Shown: positions 22,882 to 33,117 of the stretch, piece by piece
Position numbering within the stretch: the first letter of the stretch is position 1
Layout: each line of letters opens with the position of its first letter
DNA from: Ferruginibacter sp. HRS2-29
Lineage (GTDB): Bacteria; Bacteroidota; Bacteroidia; Chitinophagales; Chitinophagaceae
Direction: 5' to 3'
Assembly (NCBI RefSeq): GCF_024343615.1
Contig: NZ_RJUB01000002.1
Span: 1 to 64,000, forward strand
Length of the DNA stretch: 64,000 nt
Translations under genes and position numbers: made by a program
Notes under the pieces: generated by a model
What the model was told of the DNA's origin: nothing
Database searches by the model: none
The model's input: the letters and a program-made list of their open reading frames with translations, nothing else

Positions 22882-25167
22882 AAATGGTAGCCCCAATGCG
22901 ATATTCAATATCAGATTCTCTCTCCTCCAATCCCTGTTGCCGAATTTTATTTCACTGATCACGTTGCGTTGCCCTTCGGGCAGATAAGGTTTGCGCAGCG
23001 GAACACCAAGGTCTAGCCTGATGAGTAATACTGTCGCGTCAAACCGCACACCCACACCACCCGCCACCGCAATTTCTTTCAGGAAATTTTTAGTGAGTTT
23101 CCCTTCGGGGCCAAAGAGCAATGTATCTTTTGTCCAGATGTTGCCGGCATCCACAAATAGCGCCCCGCTGAGTTGTTTGGTAAAGGGTATTCTCAGCTCT
23201 GTATTCATCAGCAATTTATAATCGCCACCGATGATCTGGAAGTAACGCTGATCATCCGCCGTAGGCCTGTGCGTACCCGGCCCCAGGCTTCGTGCCCTGA
23301 AACCACGGATAGAGTTGGACCCTCCGATGGTGTACAATTTTGCAAAAGGCAACAGGCGTGAATTGTTGTAGGGCAAGCCGATGCCGATCTGGAACCTGTT
23401 GGCCCAATCGAACCCATTGGATAGCTTGCGGGTGTAATGCGCATCAAAATCAAACTTTACATATTGTGCAAAGGGCGTCCCGAAGATATTTTTCGACCGG
23501 TATTCTTTGGCGCCGGTTACCAGTCCGAGAATATTGCCCGACCAATCCATACTTCCATTGAGGTACCATTTGTTTATACGTGACCGGAAGCCGGAGTTGT
23601 ACGTGTAAGAGAAAAATGACCCCACGGTAGCTTCCGAAAATACATTGAGCAGTATGGCCGGTTCCTGTGCCGCCTGGCGATAAAAACTATCTGTGATTGC
23701 GGAAGCCTGCAGATAACTCAACGCGATTGGCGCAAAGGTGAACTGACTTTGTATGCTGTTCTTCCAGGTAAATTCATATTGTGCCCTGAAGAGGTTTTTT
23801 GTATAAAAAAGATCCCTGCGAAACCACTCATATCCTAACAAAATGCTGGTATTGGGCGGGTAAAAATTGTTCTCTTTTATTTTCAGGAAAGGAATAAGAT
23901 ATTTCGGCAATTTCAGCGTCACTTCCGTACCAAGCCTGTAGTTGTTGTTCTTCAAAGAATCTGCCCTGGTGGTTTCCAATCCGCCATACACTTTCACGCC
24001 AAGCTGTTCCGCTCCGCGAAATGCATTCCTGTTTTTCCAGTTCACACTCGCCTGTGTTCCAAAATAACTGTTCTCTTTGGTGAACCCGTCAATCTCGCCT
24101 TGTATTGACTTTTTCTTTGCTGGTGTGAGGTAATAATAAACATTCAGTTGGTGGGTTGAATCTTTTGTAGACTCAAACCTGTTCTTTACAAATTTGAAAG
24201 CCCCCAGGTTGATCAGCCTGTTGAGCGTTGTGTTCTGTTGCCTGCTGCTGTATACGCTGCCAGGGCGATAGGTGATGGTAGTAGAAAATAATTCCGGTTT
24301 GAATTTTTTCTCCGGATCCTGTATCAGCAATGTATCATATTTCACCAGGCCTAGCCGGCTGGTATCGGCCTGCGGATTGGCGCTGGATAAACTGTAATTC
24401 GGATAAATGGTAATATCATTGATCTTGTATGGATACCTGGCCTCTTTGGGGGCACTGCGCTTGATGTTGAGAAAAAGATTGACTTTCCTGTTGCCAACGG
24501 TAGTGTCGGCGTAAGCCAGAATATAGTCCGGATTAAAATAGTAATACCCACGGGTTTTCAGGAAAAGATCCAGCCTGTCGCGTTCTGCAGAAATATCACT
24601 GAGTGTGTATGGATTTCCTTTTTTCAAAAAGCCGCGCCGTTCGGAATTTCGTTGTAATAACTTCAGCAATGCCGAACTATCGCTTACCCAAACGATGCTA
24701 TCCAAGGTATACCTCGGCTGTACCTGCGCCGTGTAATGTGCTTTGGTAAAATAACTGAAGTTGCTGGTATCGCCCTGAACGGTAGTGTGGAAGTATCCAA
24801 GGTTTTCCATCAGCGATTGCATATTCTCTGCTGTAGTAGCCGCATTTACACGGCTGCTGAAAACCGGCGGTTCGCCAAGTTTGTTCCGGAGAAATGCTTT
24901 GAAACCTTTTTCCCTCCTGGGCTCACCGATCACGTACCACCACCACACTTTATATGGATGACCAAATAAGAATTTGTTGGGCCTGGGTTTTGCCGCAAGT
25001 GCAATGGTTTTTTTTAAGGACTTGCTCTTTGTTGTTGTTTCCGGATTTTTCTGCACTTTTACCGTAGCGCCTTTGTAGATGCGTTCTCCCGCAGGGATAT
25101 ATTTTCTTACACTACAGGACGAAACCAGCAGCAGCAATAGGGCCGTATAAAAATATATCCTCCTCAT
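22879..25167 (-). CDS. BamA/TamA-family outer membrane protein (lipoprotein-type)
   Basis: The 762-residue protein has a lipoprotein signal ending VSSCS (Cys 18), then POTRA-like repeats (for example LNRLINLGAFKFVKNRFEST). A C-terminal Omp85 beta-barrel follows with the family stretch YTIGGSNSIRGFRARSLGPG, carrying the RGF motif of the barrel-plug loop. The stop lies at the bacterial surface-barrel end with a final aromatic residue (ALGLPF). Its ATG overlaps the stop of the TamB-like gene (ATGA), so the two are translationally coupled. By analogy with TamA/TamB it probably inserts outer membrane proteins or moves lipids. Lipidation of an Omp85 protein is unusual outside Bacteroidota. Confidence 0.92.
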   Translation of the reverse strand: MRRIYFYTALLLLLVSSCSVRKYIPAGERIYKGATVKVQKNPETTTKSKSLKKTIALAAKPRPNKFLFGHPYKVWWWYVIGEPRREKGFKAFLRNKLGEPPVFSSRVNAATTAENMQSLMENLGYFHTTVQGDTSNFSYFTKAHYTAQVQPRYTLDSIVWVSDSSALLKLLQRNSERRGFLKKGNPYTLSDISAERDRLDLFLKTRGYYYFNPDYILAYADTTVGNRKVNLFLNIKRSAPKEARYPYKINDITIYPNYSLSSANPQADTSRLGLVKYDTLLIQDPEKKFKPELFSTTITYRPGSVYSSRQQNTTLNRLINLGAFKFVKNRFESTKDSTHQLNVYYYLTPAKKKSIQGEIDGFTKENSYFGTQASVNWKNRNAFRGAEQLGVKVYGGLETTRADSLKNNNYRLGTEVTLKLPKYLIPFLKIKENNFYPPNTSILLGYEWFRRDLFYTKNLFRAQYEFTWKNSIQSQFTFAPIALSYLQASAITDSFYRQAAQEPAILLNVFSEATVGSFFSYTYNSGFRSRINKWYLNGSMDWSGNILGLVTGAKEYRSKNIFGTPFAQYVKFDFDAHYTRKLSNGFDWANRFQIGIGLPYNNSRLLPFAKLYTIGGSNSIRGFRARSLGPGTHRPTADDQRYFQIIGGDYKLLMNTELRIPFTKQLSGALFVDAGNIWTKDTLLFGPEGKLTKNFLKEIAVAGGVGVRFDATVLLIRLDLGVPLRKPYLPEGQRNVISEIKFGNRDWRRENLILNIALGLPF

Positions 25168-28100
25168 TTTGTCTTCTTTGATTTTTTTCTTCTGAATAAT
25201 TCATTGAATTTATCGTAGTCCATCGTGATCAAAAATGCCACGCCGTTTTCTACCACATAACCATCCACCGTTACTTCAAACTGGTTTTTTGTATACGCCC
25301 TCACCAGGTATTTTCCATCCGCTGTGAGTTTATAGGTAAGGGTAATGTCGGGGCTGAAACCTGCGCTTCCATCGTTTCCGGCCTTTGCTGCCGCATCCTG
25401 GCCCTCTACACCGAAGTTCTTACCAACGGTTACGGTTAGACGATCATTGAGGAAATTCTTGCTTACCGCAACATTCAGATCCGTCCGCTGCTGGCTACCC
25501 CCCGTGGTATAATCATTATACGAGTTCAGGTTAAGATCAACATTGATGCCTTTGAAAAGATCCCCGGCGATCTGGTTCAATGCGCCCGACAGGAACTGGC
25601 TCACACTCTGTCTGGCGATATCGGAAAAGTTTGTTCCGTTGCCTTTGAAGAAATCGCTGCTTTGTTCGCTTACAAATCTTCCAAACAACAACATGGAAAA
25701 TACCTGCTTGTTGGTAGCCGCCTCATCGCCACGAAGCTGGGTGAGTTTATTTTCTATAGCTGTCTGCAGCTCGCTGTTGATGATGGTATTATCTTTTTCG
25801 TCCAGCTGGATATCAAAATTGATGATCGGTTTGCTCAACGCCCCGGTCAGTTTCAATACCACTTTAAAAGGCAGCTTCTGGTTCATCGCGTTACCGATCG
25901 TACCTCCATTATCGCTTACTTCACTGCTTAATAATTCCTTTGCTGTTGTTTCAAGCTGGTATGCCGCCGTAATATCTATCCTTGCATCCATCGGTGCTCC
26001 TGCAAACACGATCGTGCTTCCTTTTTCAAGGTCAAACTTTCTTTGCAGGAATTGGTAATGCAGATTATAATATCCTTTATCAAGCTCGTAATTACCCGCC
26101 AGCACTATATTTCCCCCGGGATCTACTCCAGCATTGAGCTGTGCATCACCCTGCACTTTTATCTCATCCTGCGTTACCGGGTCGATAATGATAGTGAGCG
26201 CCGCTTCTTTGGTTACTTCTATATTCAGGTTGTAATTCAGGAATTTTCCAAACTGGCTCTGGGGTATGGCAGCTTCTTCAAAAGCTACTACCGGAGGGTT
26301 GATATCGAATGTATCGCGGTCGATGAAACGTACGATGGACGTGCCTTCATCCTTTGCATAACTTTTTTCTGGCAGCACGATAAAGACGTTGCTCTTATCA
26401 TTCAGATAAATATCCCCTTCTATCTGTGGCGCAGTAGAAGTGCCGGTTACAGACACGTTCGCATCAATGGATGCGAAACCGTAAAACTGGCTATTGATGG
26501 CCTTCGGCGCATTTACCAGAATAAAATCGGTTGCATTTACATCAACACCCAGGTCAAATTCCGACATCGTTTTTAAACCAACAAAACCATTTACCCTCAA
26601 CTGGTGATTGAGCGAATCGGTGATGGTAAAATCCGGGAACGATACTTTCGGATGATCCAGTACTATCTTTTGGCTGTTGATATTATATGGCGTGCCTAAT
26701 TGTGTAAGCGTGAATTTCGTTGTGTCGAAATTCAGTTCACCTTTCCAGCGTGGATCGGAAAATTTGCCATTGGCAATGATGTTACCATGGATATTTCCTG
26801 CAGAGTTTTTTAAAGCCCCGGCAGAGAATGCTTCGATGGTTTGAAAATTCAATTTATTGATGGCGAGTTCCGCGTCAAATTGTTGTTGCTCATTGTTCAG
26901 ATAATAATTTCCTTTTGCTGTTACATCATTGCCAAAACCCTGCAGCGACATGTTTGCGGCGATATTATTTTCCGACTGTTTCTCTGCAAATGCAGTCACA
27001 TTACCCAAAGGGTGCTGCATGATCTCCAGGTTGCTGATACCCGCATTACCGGTAAATGCAGGCAAAGCCTTATCGAGCTCACTCACGGTTGCTTTCACGT
27101 CAAGTACTCCTGCAGCAAATAATGTATCACCACTGGTTAACGAACTGATGCTTTTCAGGTTGAAATTATCAATGTCGATATCGATCGGGCTATTGTTCAC
27201 CAACTCACGGCTCTTGATAAATATCCTGGAAGTGTCGCTCGTCAGTAAAAAATTATTGATGATCAGGCCTTGTTCTGAATAACTTACATAATTATCATTG
27301 GCTACATTCCATTTTTCATAATTCAGCAAAAGGCTGTCTTTCATACGGAAAGTGTAAACTTCATCGCGTGTATAAGCCGCACCGCTGATACCGAACCAAT
27401 CCACGTCCTTATCATCTTTGGTACGGGCATTCAACGAAATACTGTCGTGTGCTGCTGCACCCCTTACATAAGTTCCAAACAATGTTTGGGCGGGTGTTAC
27501 CAGTGTATCAAATTTTATCTCATAATTGATGCGCTCATTTTTTGACGCGATCGTGATGTCACCTGCCGCCACCCTGTTGGCCTGGAACTGCAGCACCGGT
27601 ATAGTCGCTTTAAAATTGAGTGCGCTGTCCGTATCCGCGGACGCATAACTTCCGGAGAAATTGATATCATCATAACGGGTCAAGCCCGGTACGAGACCTG
27701 TTAGAAGGGGGCTTTGTTTTATTACCCCGGTAAATGCAAGCTGTTGGTCCGGGATGTTTCCAAGCGTATCTTTTGCTCCGGGGAAAGTATAATATTTGCC
27801 GATGTAGCGCTGTATTGAGGTGCCTATTTTATCATAATCAAAAGCCCCGCCAGCAGTAAGTTCTGCAAATGGCGCCCATAATTTAATGGAATCGATACCG
27901 TTGGCAGAAGTCGCTATCAGCGACATGGAATCCAGCTGGTAAATATTTTTCCCCAGTTGAATGCTGGCGCTATCCAGCACCGCACTTGCATCCAGGCTAC
28001 GCGGCTGCAGGCTTTTTGAATCGACTGTAAGAGTGCCTGAAAAATTAAGTGTGTCCTTATACAGATTAAGTTTTTGCAACTGCACCGTATCCACTTTTAT

Positions 28101-30419
28101 CACCCCGCTAAACGTCGGGTATTTATCTCTTACATTGGCATCAATTGTATAATTTAAATTAAGGCTGCTGTCGTTGATGCTTCCCACACTGTTGATGACA
28201 CCATTATTGAGCGTAGCGTTGATCAATGCGTTTTTGTAATCGTGGCCATTGTATTCCAGTCCGGCTACATCCGCTTTTATTACCGAACGCATGGTTTTAT
28301 AATCGAAGCCGGTACCTTTTGCGCTGAACTTTCCGGCCACACGCCCAAGGACGCTATCCTGTTTTATAAGTGTACCTACATTGAAACCTGGTGTAATGAT
28401 ATCCAGGTCGTAATTTGCATTTTTAGTGTCCTTGATATTCTTTACATATCCTTTTATGGCAACGCCTCCATAGCTGGTAGCCACTTTCAGGTCGGTGGTA
28501 ATATTATTGGTATTACCCTCCAGTTTTCCTGAAGCATTTATTTTTTGCGGCAGATTGAGCTGTGCCAGCACATCGGGTGGAAGGAAACCGACGATAAAAT
28601 TCTTATCCAGCGACAATTGTTTTATCTGTGCATTGTATTGCAGCCTGGCGGGATCACTTATATTCTTAACTACAAAATGCCCGTTCAATCCAAAATCTCT
28701 GGCGTTCGTTTTCACATCAGCGGTAATGTCATTGGTGGTGCCCACGAAATGCCCCTGCAGGTTGAACACCGGCGGAAGGTTGGCCAGCTGCTGCTGATTT
28801 GCCGGGGGTACAAACTTCATCAGATCCGATTTCAGGAAATTCGATTCATGGATATACAGATCGTAAGCAAATTTTTTCGGATCGCTGAGATTATACAAAG
28901 TACCTCTTGCGCTGATCCTGCTACCAGACAAACCGCTCAATTGAAAATATGGCAGATATAACCTTGCTATACTTCCCCGCAACTCCGTATTGATATTAAT
29001 ATGCTGGTTGGCAAACTGAGCCGGTGGAAGAGAAGTTTTCAATGCCGGCACTAACATATATATATCATTGAATGCAACACTCGTGTTGGTGAATGCGCCA
29101 GAGATAAAACTATTTTGCGGCGATGTTTGTATACCGCCAAGGCTGTCGAATGTGAGTTGAAAAGATCGCTGAATGAGCGAGTTGGGGGTGCGGATGTAAA
29201 TATCGGAAGCGGAGATCATCGTATCCGTCATCAGGAAATTTACATGCGTTGTGTCGAGTTTAAAACCACTTTTATCGGCAAAGGTAAACTGGCTGATATT
29301 TGCCCTCGTGGTATCATCAGAAAATTTAAAAGAGGAAATCAATGTGTTCAGGTTATTCACATCCAGGTGCGAAAAATCGAGCCCTTCAGCAGCCTTTTTA
29401 TTGTTGTCGTCATACCTGATTTTTGAATGCCTGACGGCCAGTTGTTTTGCCTCAAAAAGCCATGGAACTTTCGGGGCAATGGAACTGTCTTTTTTTACAG
29501 AATCTATGACTGTTTTTGGGGCCGAAAAAATGATGGAAGAACTGTCCAATAAAAGAGCGTCTGCCATGCCTACAGATTGGTCCAAATTGAAGAGCAGATT
29601 AGTGGCTCCCAGATGGGTAACATTGTTGCCATAAAATAGTCCGGAAATTTTATTTTCCATTGAAACATTTACGTTCCTGAGATCAATTTTATTTGCGGTA
29701 ATGTATAAACCATAAGAAGTTGTTTTTGCGGTACCGGTATTTTTTTCTTCGGTAACGGGTAAACTTTCTTTATAAGTATTCATGGAAAAATCTACACCGT
29801 CTGCATAAAAATCATCGATCAAAAATTTCACCCTATCCGGCTGAAATTTATTCATTTTCAGATCAAGATTTTTTATGCGTGCAGAAAAATCCGTTCCACC
29901 AAATTGATCTTTAAATTTTAATCCTACGTTATCAAAGATCAAACGATCCATTGTCAATTTCATTTCTGCCGTATCCGTATTTGGAGTGGAAGGTTTATTT
30001 CCTGAAAATGCATCTATGATAAATTGATAATTAAAGACGGAATCTTTTTCTGCACGATTAACGTTGATGGAAATATTCTTGAAGAATACTTTTTTGATGT
30101 CGGTATTTCCCCGGATCAGTTTCAACATGTTGAGATCAACGGACAACTCTTCTCCGAAAATCAGCGTGTCTTTTTGTTGATCTTCGATGTAAACCTTTTC
30201 AATTTTCAACCACTTCGGGAGGCTGTAATCTACGGAGCCGATCTCCACTTTCGTTTTCAGTTTTTTCTGCAAATAACTGGTCACCTGGTTTTTTACAAGA
30301 CGTTTTCCAACCGGAAGATTTATGAAGATAAACAGCAGCAACACCAGCGCGAGAATGCCCAGGAAAATGTATAAAAATATACGTCCGGTTTTTTTTAAAA
30401 TTTTTGTTGCGTTTGCCAT
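25164..30419 (-). CDS. TamB-family translocation/assembly protein
   Basis: The 1751-residue protein has one N-terminal transmembrane anchor (about 14-31, LYIFLGILALVLLLFIFINL). A very long beta-helical region made of repeated AsmA/TamB-type strands follows, and a C-terminal DUF490/TamB domain (from about 1300) contains EVTKEAALTIIIDP and NYELDKGYYNLHYQFLQRKF. TamB proteins bridge the periplasm and are thought to carry lipids to the outer membrane. Length exceeds the about 1260 residues of enterobacterial TamB. It is the first gene of the tamB-tamA unit and overlaps the next by 4 bp. A near-miss promoter element TATCTTTT lies upstream. Confidence 0.93.
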   Translation of the reverse strand: MANATKILKKTGRIFLYIFLGILALVLLLFIFINLPVGKRLVKNQVTSYLQKKLKTKVEIGSVDYSLPKWLKIEKVYIEDQQKDTLIFGEELSVDLNMLKLIRGNTDIKKVFFKNISINVNRAEKDSVFNYQFIIDAFSGNKPSTPNTDTAEMKLTMDRLIFDNVGLKFKDQFGGTDFSARIKNLDLKMNKFQPDRVKFLIDDFYADGVDFSMNTYKESLPVTEEKNTGTAKTTSYGLYITANKIDLRNVNVSMENKISGLFYGNNVTHLGATNLLFNLDQSVGMADALLLDSSSIIFSAPKTVIDSVKKDSSIAPKVPWLFEAKQLAVRHSKIRYDDNNKKAAEGLDFSHLDVNNLNTLISSFKFSDDTTRANISQFTFADKSGFKLDTTHVNFLMTDTMISASDIYIRTPNSLIQRSFQLTFDSLGGIQTSPQNSFISGAFTNTSVAFNDIYMLVPALKTSLPPAQFANQHININTELRGSIARLYLPYFQLSGLSGSRISARGTLYNLSDPKKFAYDLYIHESNFLKSDLMKFVPPANQQQLANLPPVFNLQGHFVGTTNDITADVKTNARDFGLNGHFVVKNISDPARLQYNAQIKQLSLDKNFIVGFLPPDVLAQLNLPQKINASGKLEGNTNNITTDLKVATSYGGVAIKGYVKNIKDTKNANYDLDIITPGFNVGTLIKQDSVLGRVAGKFSAKGTGFDYKTMRSVIKADVAGLEYNGHDYKNALINATLNNGVINSVGSINDSSLNLNYTIDANVRDKYPTFSGVIKVDTVQLQKLNLYKDTLNFSGTLTVDSKSLQPRSLDASAVLDSASIQLGKNIYQLDSMSLIATSANGIDSIKLWAPFAELTAGGAFDYDKIGTSIQRYIGKYYTFPGAKDTLGNIPDQQLAFTGVIKQSPLLTGLVPGLTRYDDINFSGSYASADTDSALNFKATIPVLQFQANRVAAGDITIASKNERINYEIKFDTLVTPAQTLFGTYVRGAAAHDSISLNARTKDDKDVDWFGISGAAYTRDEVYTFRMKDSLLLNYEKWNVANDNYVSYSEQGLIINNFLLTSDTSRIFIKSRELVNNSPIDIDIDNFNLKSISSLTSGDTLFAAGVLDVKATVSELDKALPAFTGNAGISNLEIMQHPLGNVTAFAEKQSENNIAANMSLQGFGNDVTAKGNYYLNNEQQQFDAELAINKLNFQTIEAFSAGALKNSAGNIHGNIIANGKFSDPRWKGELNFDTTKFTLTQLGTPYNINSQKIVLDHPKVSFPDFTITDSLNHQLRVNGFVGLKTMSEFDLGVDVNATDFILVNAPKAINSQFYGFASIDANVSVTGTSTAPQIEGDIYLNDKSNVFIVLPEKSYAKDEGTSIVRFIDRDTFDINPPVVAFEEAAIPQSQFGKFLNYNLNIEVTKEAALTIIIDPVTQDEIKVQGDAQLNAGVDPGGNIVLAGNYELDKGYYNLHYQFLQRKFDLEKGSTIVFAGAPMDARIDITAAYQLETTAKELLSSEVSDNGGTIGNAMNQKLPFKVVLKLTGALSKPIINFDIQLDEKDNTIINSELQTAIENKLTQLRGDEAATNKQVFSMLLFGRFVSEQSSDFFKGNGTNFSDIARQSVSQFLSGALNQIAGDLFKGINVDLNLNSYNDYTTGGSQQRTDLNVAVSKNFLNDRLTVTVGKNFGVEGQDAAAKAGNDGSAGFSPDITLTYKLTADGKYLVRAYTKNQFEVTVDGYVVENGVAFLITMDYDKFNELFRRKKSKKTK

Positions 30420-30574
30420 TCAGAAGACGAAAAAGTTAATTTCAGCGGTAAAAAGATATTCCTACATTTTTTATCCGTATCCAATATATGAAATTTTTAT
30501 GCCTTTTTAAAGGTATGCGTCCCTGCTGCAATTTGAAAAACGTTGCTGTAAATGATAATAATTTTTCTGTGGAA

Positions 30575-31636
30575 CTAATTCCCCAAAGCCGGTAGCTTTA
30601 GTTTTTTGATACAGGCGGATATGTTGGTGGCCGGGCCGAAGATGCCATTAAATATTGAGGGCTTTTTTGCGATCCTCTTTGCGGCATTATGGATATCGAA
30701 CAGAGCCGGGCTCAATCCTTTTTTAACCTCTTTCCATTCAAGCGGCATTGATACCGTCGCTCCTTTTTTCGGCCGCAAACTATACACTGATGCGATGGTT
30801 TGTCCTGCCCTGTTCTGAAGGTAATCAAGGTATATTTTTTTGTTCCCACGCTTCTCAAGATTTCTTGTAAGCGTGGTAATATCCGGCAGCAATTCACTGA
30901 CTGAAATACAAAGTTGATGAGCAAACTCTTTTACTTCTTCGTAAGGATATTTTTTCTTCATCGGAACATAAATATGCAAACCTGTAAAGCCTGAAGTTTT
31001 GCAAAAAGATCTTGCGCCGGCCTTATCAAATAATTTTTTAAATGCTTTCGCAACTTCCACCACCTGTTCAAAATTGTTTTTTTCAGACGGGTCAATATCG
31101 ATGATCATGTAATCCGGATGGTCCGGCTTTTTGATGGTCGAATGCCAGGGATTCAATTCGATGCAACCTAAATTATTGAGGTAGGCAAGGGTTGCTTTAT
31201 CGTTGCAAATGATATAATCAATTTGTTTGTTGGAAGACTCCGAATGAACAGGAAAACTTTTAATAAAACCCGGTGCGTTTTCTCCTGCATCCTTATGATA
31301 AAATCCGGCATCGAGAATTCCATTCGGATTTCTTTTTAAAGATTCCGGACGATCTTTTAAAAAAGGTAAAATATATTTCGCGATGGATTGATAATATTCC
31401 ACCACCATTTTTTTAGTGATCTTTTCTTTCGGAAAATAGAATTTCTGCGGATTCGAAACCGGCACTTTTAGCTTTCCTGAAGAGATAAAAAATTCTTCTT
31501 TTTTGCTGGTATTTTTTTTCGCTTTTTCGGCCTGTTTTGAAGCCGTTTTTTTGCCCGCCTTTTTCTGTTCCATTTTGGTCTCTTTTGGGGTGAATTTCAA
31601 ACAAAAAAATCCGGAGATCTTAAGCCGGATTTTCAT
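30575..31636 (-). CDS. LigD polymerase (POL) domain protein, stand-alone
   Basis: The 353-residue protein is the archaeo-eukaryotic primase-type polymerase of bacterial end joining. It has the metal-binding motif IDIDP with Asp 180 and Asp 182, KTSGFTGLHIYVP and a third acidic site in KIYLDYLQN. The N-terminal about 50 residues are Lys-rich. The ATG at 31636 overlaps the stop of the phosphoesterase gene (ATGA); a second Met at 31573 is possible, since the core starts after residue 50. In most bacteria POL is fused to phosphoesterase and ligase domains in LigD. Here it is separate and no ligase domain occurs in the window. Confidence 0.92.
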   Translation of the reverse strand: MKIRLKISGFFCLKFTPKETKMEQKKAGKKTASKQAEKAKKNTSKKEEFFISSGKLKVPVSNPQKFYFPKEKITKKMVVEYYQSIAKYILPFLKDRPESLKRNPNGILDAGFYHKDAGENAPGFIKSFPVHSESSNKQIDYIICNDKATLAYLNNLGCIELNPWHSTIKKPDHPDYMIIDIDPSEKNNFEQVVEVAKAFKKLFDKAGARSFCKTSGFTGLHIYVPMKKKYPYEEVKEFAHQLCISVSELLPDITTLTRNLEKRGNKKIYLDYLQNRAGQTIASVYSLRPKKGATVSMPLEWKEVKKGLSPALFDIHNAAKRIAKKPSIFNGIFGPATNISACIKKLKLPALGN

Positions 31637-32247
31637 AAAGGTTTATCGTTTTTTCGGAGATTTTTTTCTTTCGAAATCAACTTGTTTATCGGTGAAGTTT
31701 TAAGCGTTTCTTTTTCGCTGTCGTACTTTTTATCAGTTGCATATTTGTCGCGATGTTTTATCAGCAGCCATACATTATCCTTGTCGCCATAGTTGTTTTT
31801 TATTTTTACCAACGCGAATTCTCCTTTCAGTTTTTTTCCCTTTAAAACAAATTTCAGGTTGCCGCTTTTCAATCCGGCTTTCAATAATTTTTCATCGTTC
31901 GCATCTTTATCATCTTTCAACGCCGTATAAGTTCCTTTGTCCCATATTTCCACAATTCCCGCCCCGTAATTTCCCTCGGGGATAACGCCTTTAAAATCTT
32001 TGTACTCATACGGATGATCTTCCACCATCATGGCCAGCCTCTTATCGCCGGGATTGAGGGAAGGGCCTTTGGGCACAGCCCAGCTTTTTAATACACCGTT
32101 CAGCTCCAGCCGAAAATCGTAGTGCAGGTGAGAGGCTTTGTGCCGCTGTACTACAAAGATCAATTTTTCTTTTGCGGTATTTACGGCTCCGGCCGGTTCT
32201 GCAGTTTGTTTAAAATCGCGTTTCTTTTTATAGAGGGAGAGGCTCAT
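31633..32247 (-). CDS. LigD 3'-phosphoesterase (PE) domain protein, stand-alone
   Basis: The 204-residue protein matches the PE domain that trims 3' ends to leave a 3'-OH. The catalytic set reads FVVQRHKASHLHYDFRLELN with His 36, His 42, Asp 44 and Arg 46, then VEDHPYEYKDF with His 78 and Tyr 82; IPEGNYGAG follows. A short basic N-terminus precedes the domain. It is coupled to the POL gene by a 4-bp overlap and lies 81 bp after ku. A free-standing PE protein is a known variant form. Confidence 0.93.
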   Translation of the reverse strand: MSLSLYKKKRDFKQTAEPAGAVNTAKEKLIFVVQRHKASHLHYDFRLELNGVLKSWAVPKGPSLNPGDKRLAMMVEDHPYEYKDFKGVIPEGNYGAGIVEIWDKGTYTALKDDKDANDEKLLKAGLKSGNLKFVLKGKKLKGEFALVKIKNNYGDKDNVWLLIKHRDKYATDKKYDSEKETLKTSPINKLISKEKNLRKNDKPL

Positions 32248-32328
32248 GGGGGAGAATTTTATAAACCTGGTATTTTAATATAACCTTCATTTTGAGGAAA
32301 AATATAGATAATCATACAGGTGCTCCAC

Positions 32329-33102
32329 CTAAGAAGCCTTCTTACGCTTCGTACCGATACTTGCCTTCAGCTGTTCTATCAGATCGGAGGTTTTACTATG
32401 CACCACTTTCATGATCGGTTCTGTTGTCTTTTTCCCTTTTGCCTTGGCTTTTATTACCTTCATCAATTCCTGGGCATAGGTATCCTTGTATTTTTTTATA
32501 TCGAATTTACCTGAAAGCTGGTTGATCAATGCGATGGCCATTTTCAATTCGGCGGGCTTGGCGGTGGTTTTTGGAATAGCCAGTTCGGTGGTCGCGCGGA
32601 TCTCTTCGTGAAAACGTATCCTGTTCAGGATAATAGCATCCCCCGAAACCCGAAGGATAGCCAAATGTTCCTTATTCCGCATCACAAAACTGGCGATACC
32701 AGCCTTCCCGGTTTTTATAAGCGCATCCCTTAGGAGCGCATACGGGCGACTACCCGATTTTTCGGGTGCCAGGTAATAAGGCATTTCGTAATATACACTG
32801 TCTATCTCTTCCTGGTTCACAAAATCGGTGATCTCTATCAGCTTGGTTTTTACCGCATTCGCCCGCTCAAAGTCTTTATCATCCAACACTACATATTTAT
32901 TGCCTATCATAAACCCTTTTACGATATTCTCCCATTTCACCTCTTTGCCCGTCTTTTCGTTGATACGCTGAAATTTGATATGGCTATGATCTTTCTTATC
33001 CAGCATATCAAGTTCCAGGTTGCTCGATTCTGTAGCGCTGTAAAGTTTCACAGGAATATTTACCAGTCCGAAACCGATAGCGCCTGTCCAAAGTGGTCGC
33101 AT
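32329..33102 (-). CDS. ku: Ku DNA end-binding protein
   Basis: Ku forms a homodimeric ring on DNA ends and recruits the end-joining polymerase and ligase. The 257-residue protein starts MRPLWTGAIGFGLVNIPVKL, the invariant bacterial Ku opening. It continues with the core (YYLAPEKSGSRPYALLRDAL) and has a Lys-rich C-terminus that ends KRKKAS, the usual DNA-sliding tail. It sits in the operon topoisomerase IB, small unknown, Ku, PE, POL. The small unknown gene is 15 bp upstream. Confidence 0.97.
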   Translation of the reverse strand: MRPLWTGAIGFGLVNIPVKLYSATESSNLELDMLDKKDHSHIKFQRINEKTGKEVKWENIVKGFMIGNKYVVLDDKDFERANAVKTKLIEITDFVNQEEIDSVYYEMPYYLAPEKSGSRPYALLRDALIKTGKAGIASFVMRNKEHLAILRVSGDAIILNRIRFHEEIRATTELAIPKTTAKPAELKMAIALINQLSGKFDIKKYKDTYAQELMKVIKAKAKGKKTTEPIMKVVHSKTSDLIEQLKASIGTKRKKAS

Positions 33103-33117
33103 AAAATAAGTTTTAGG

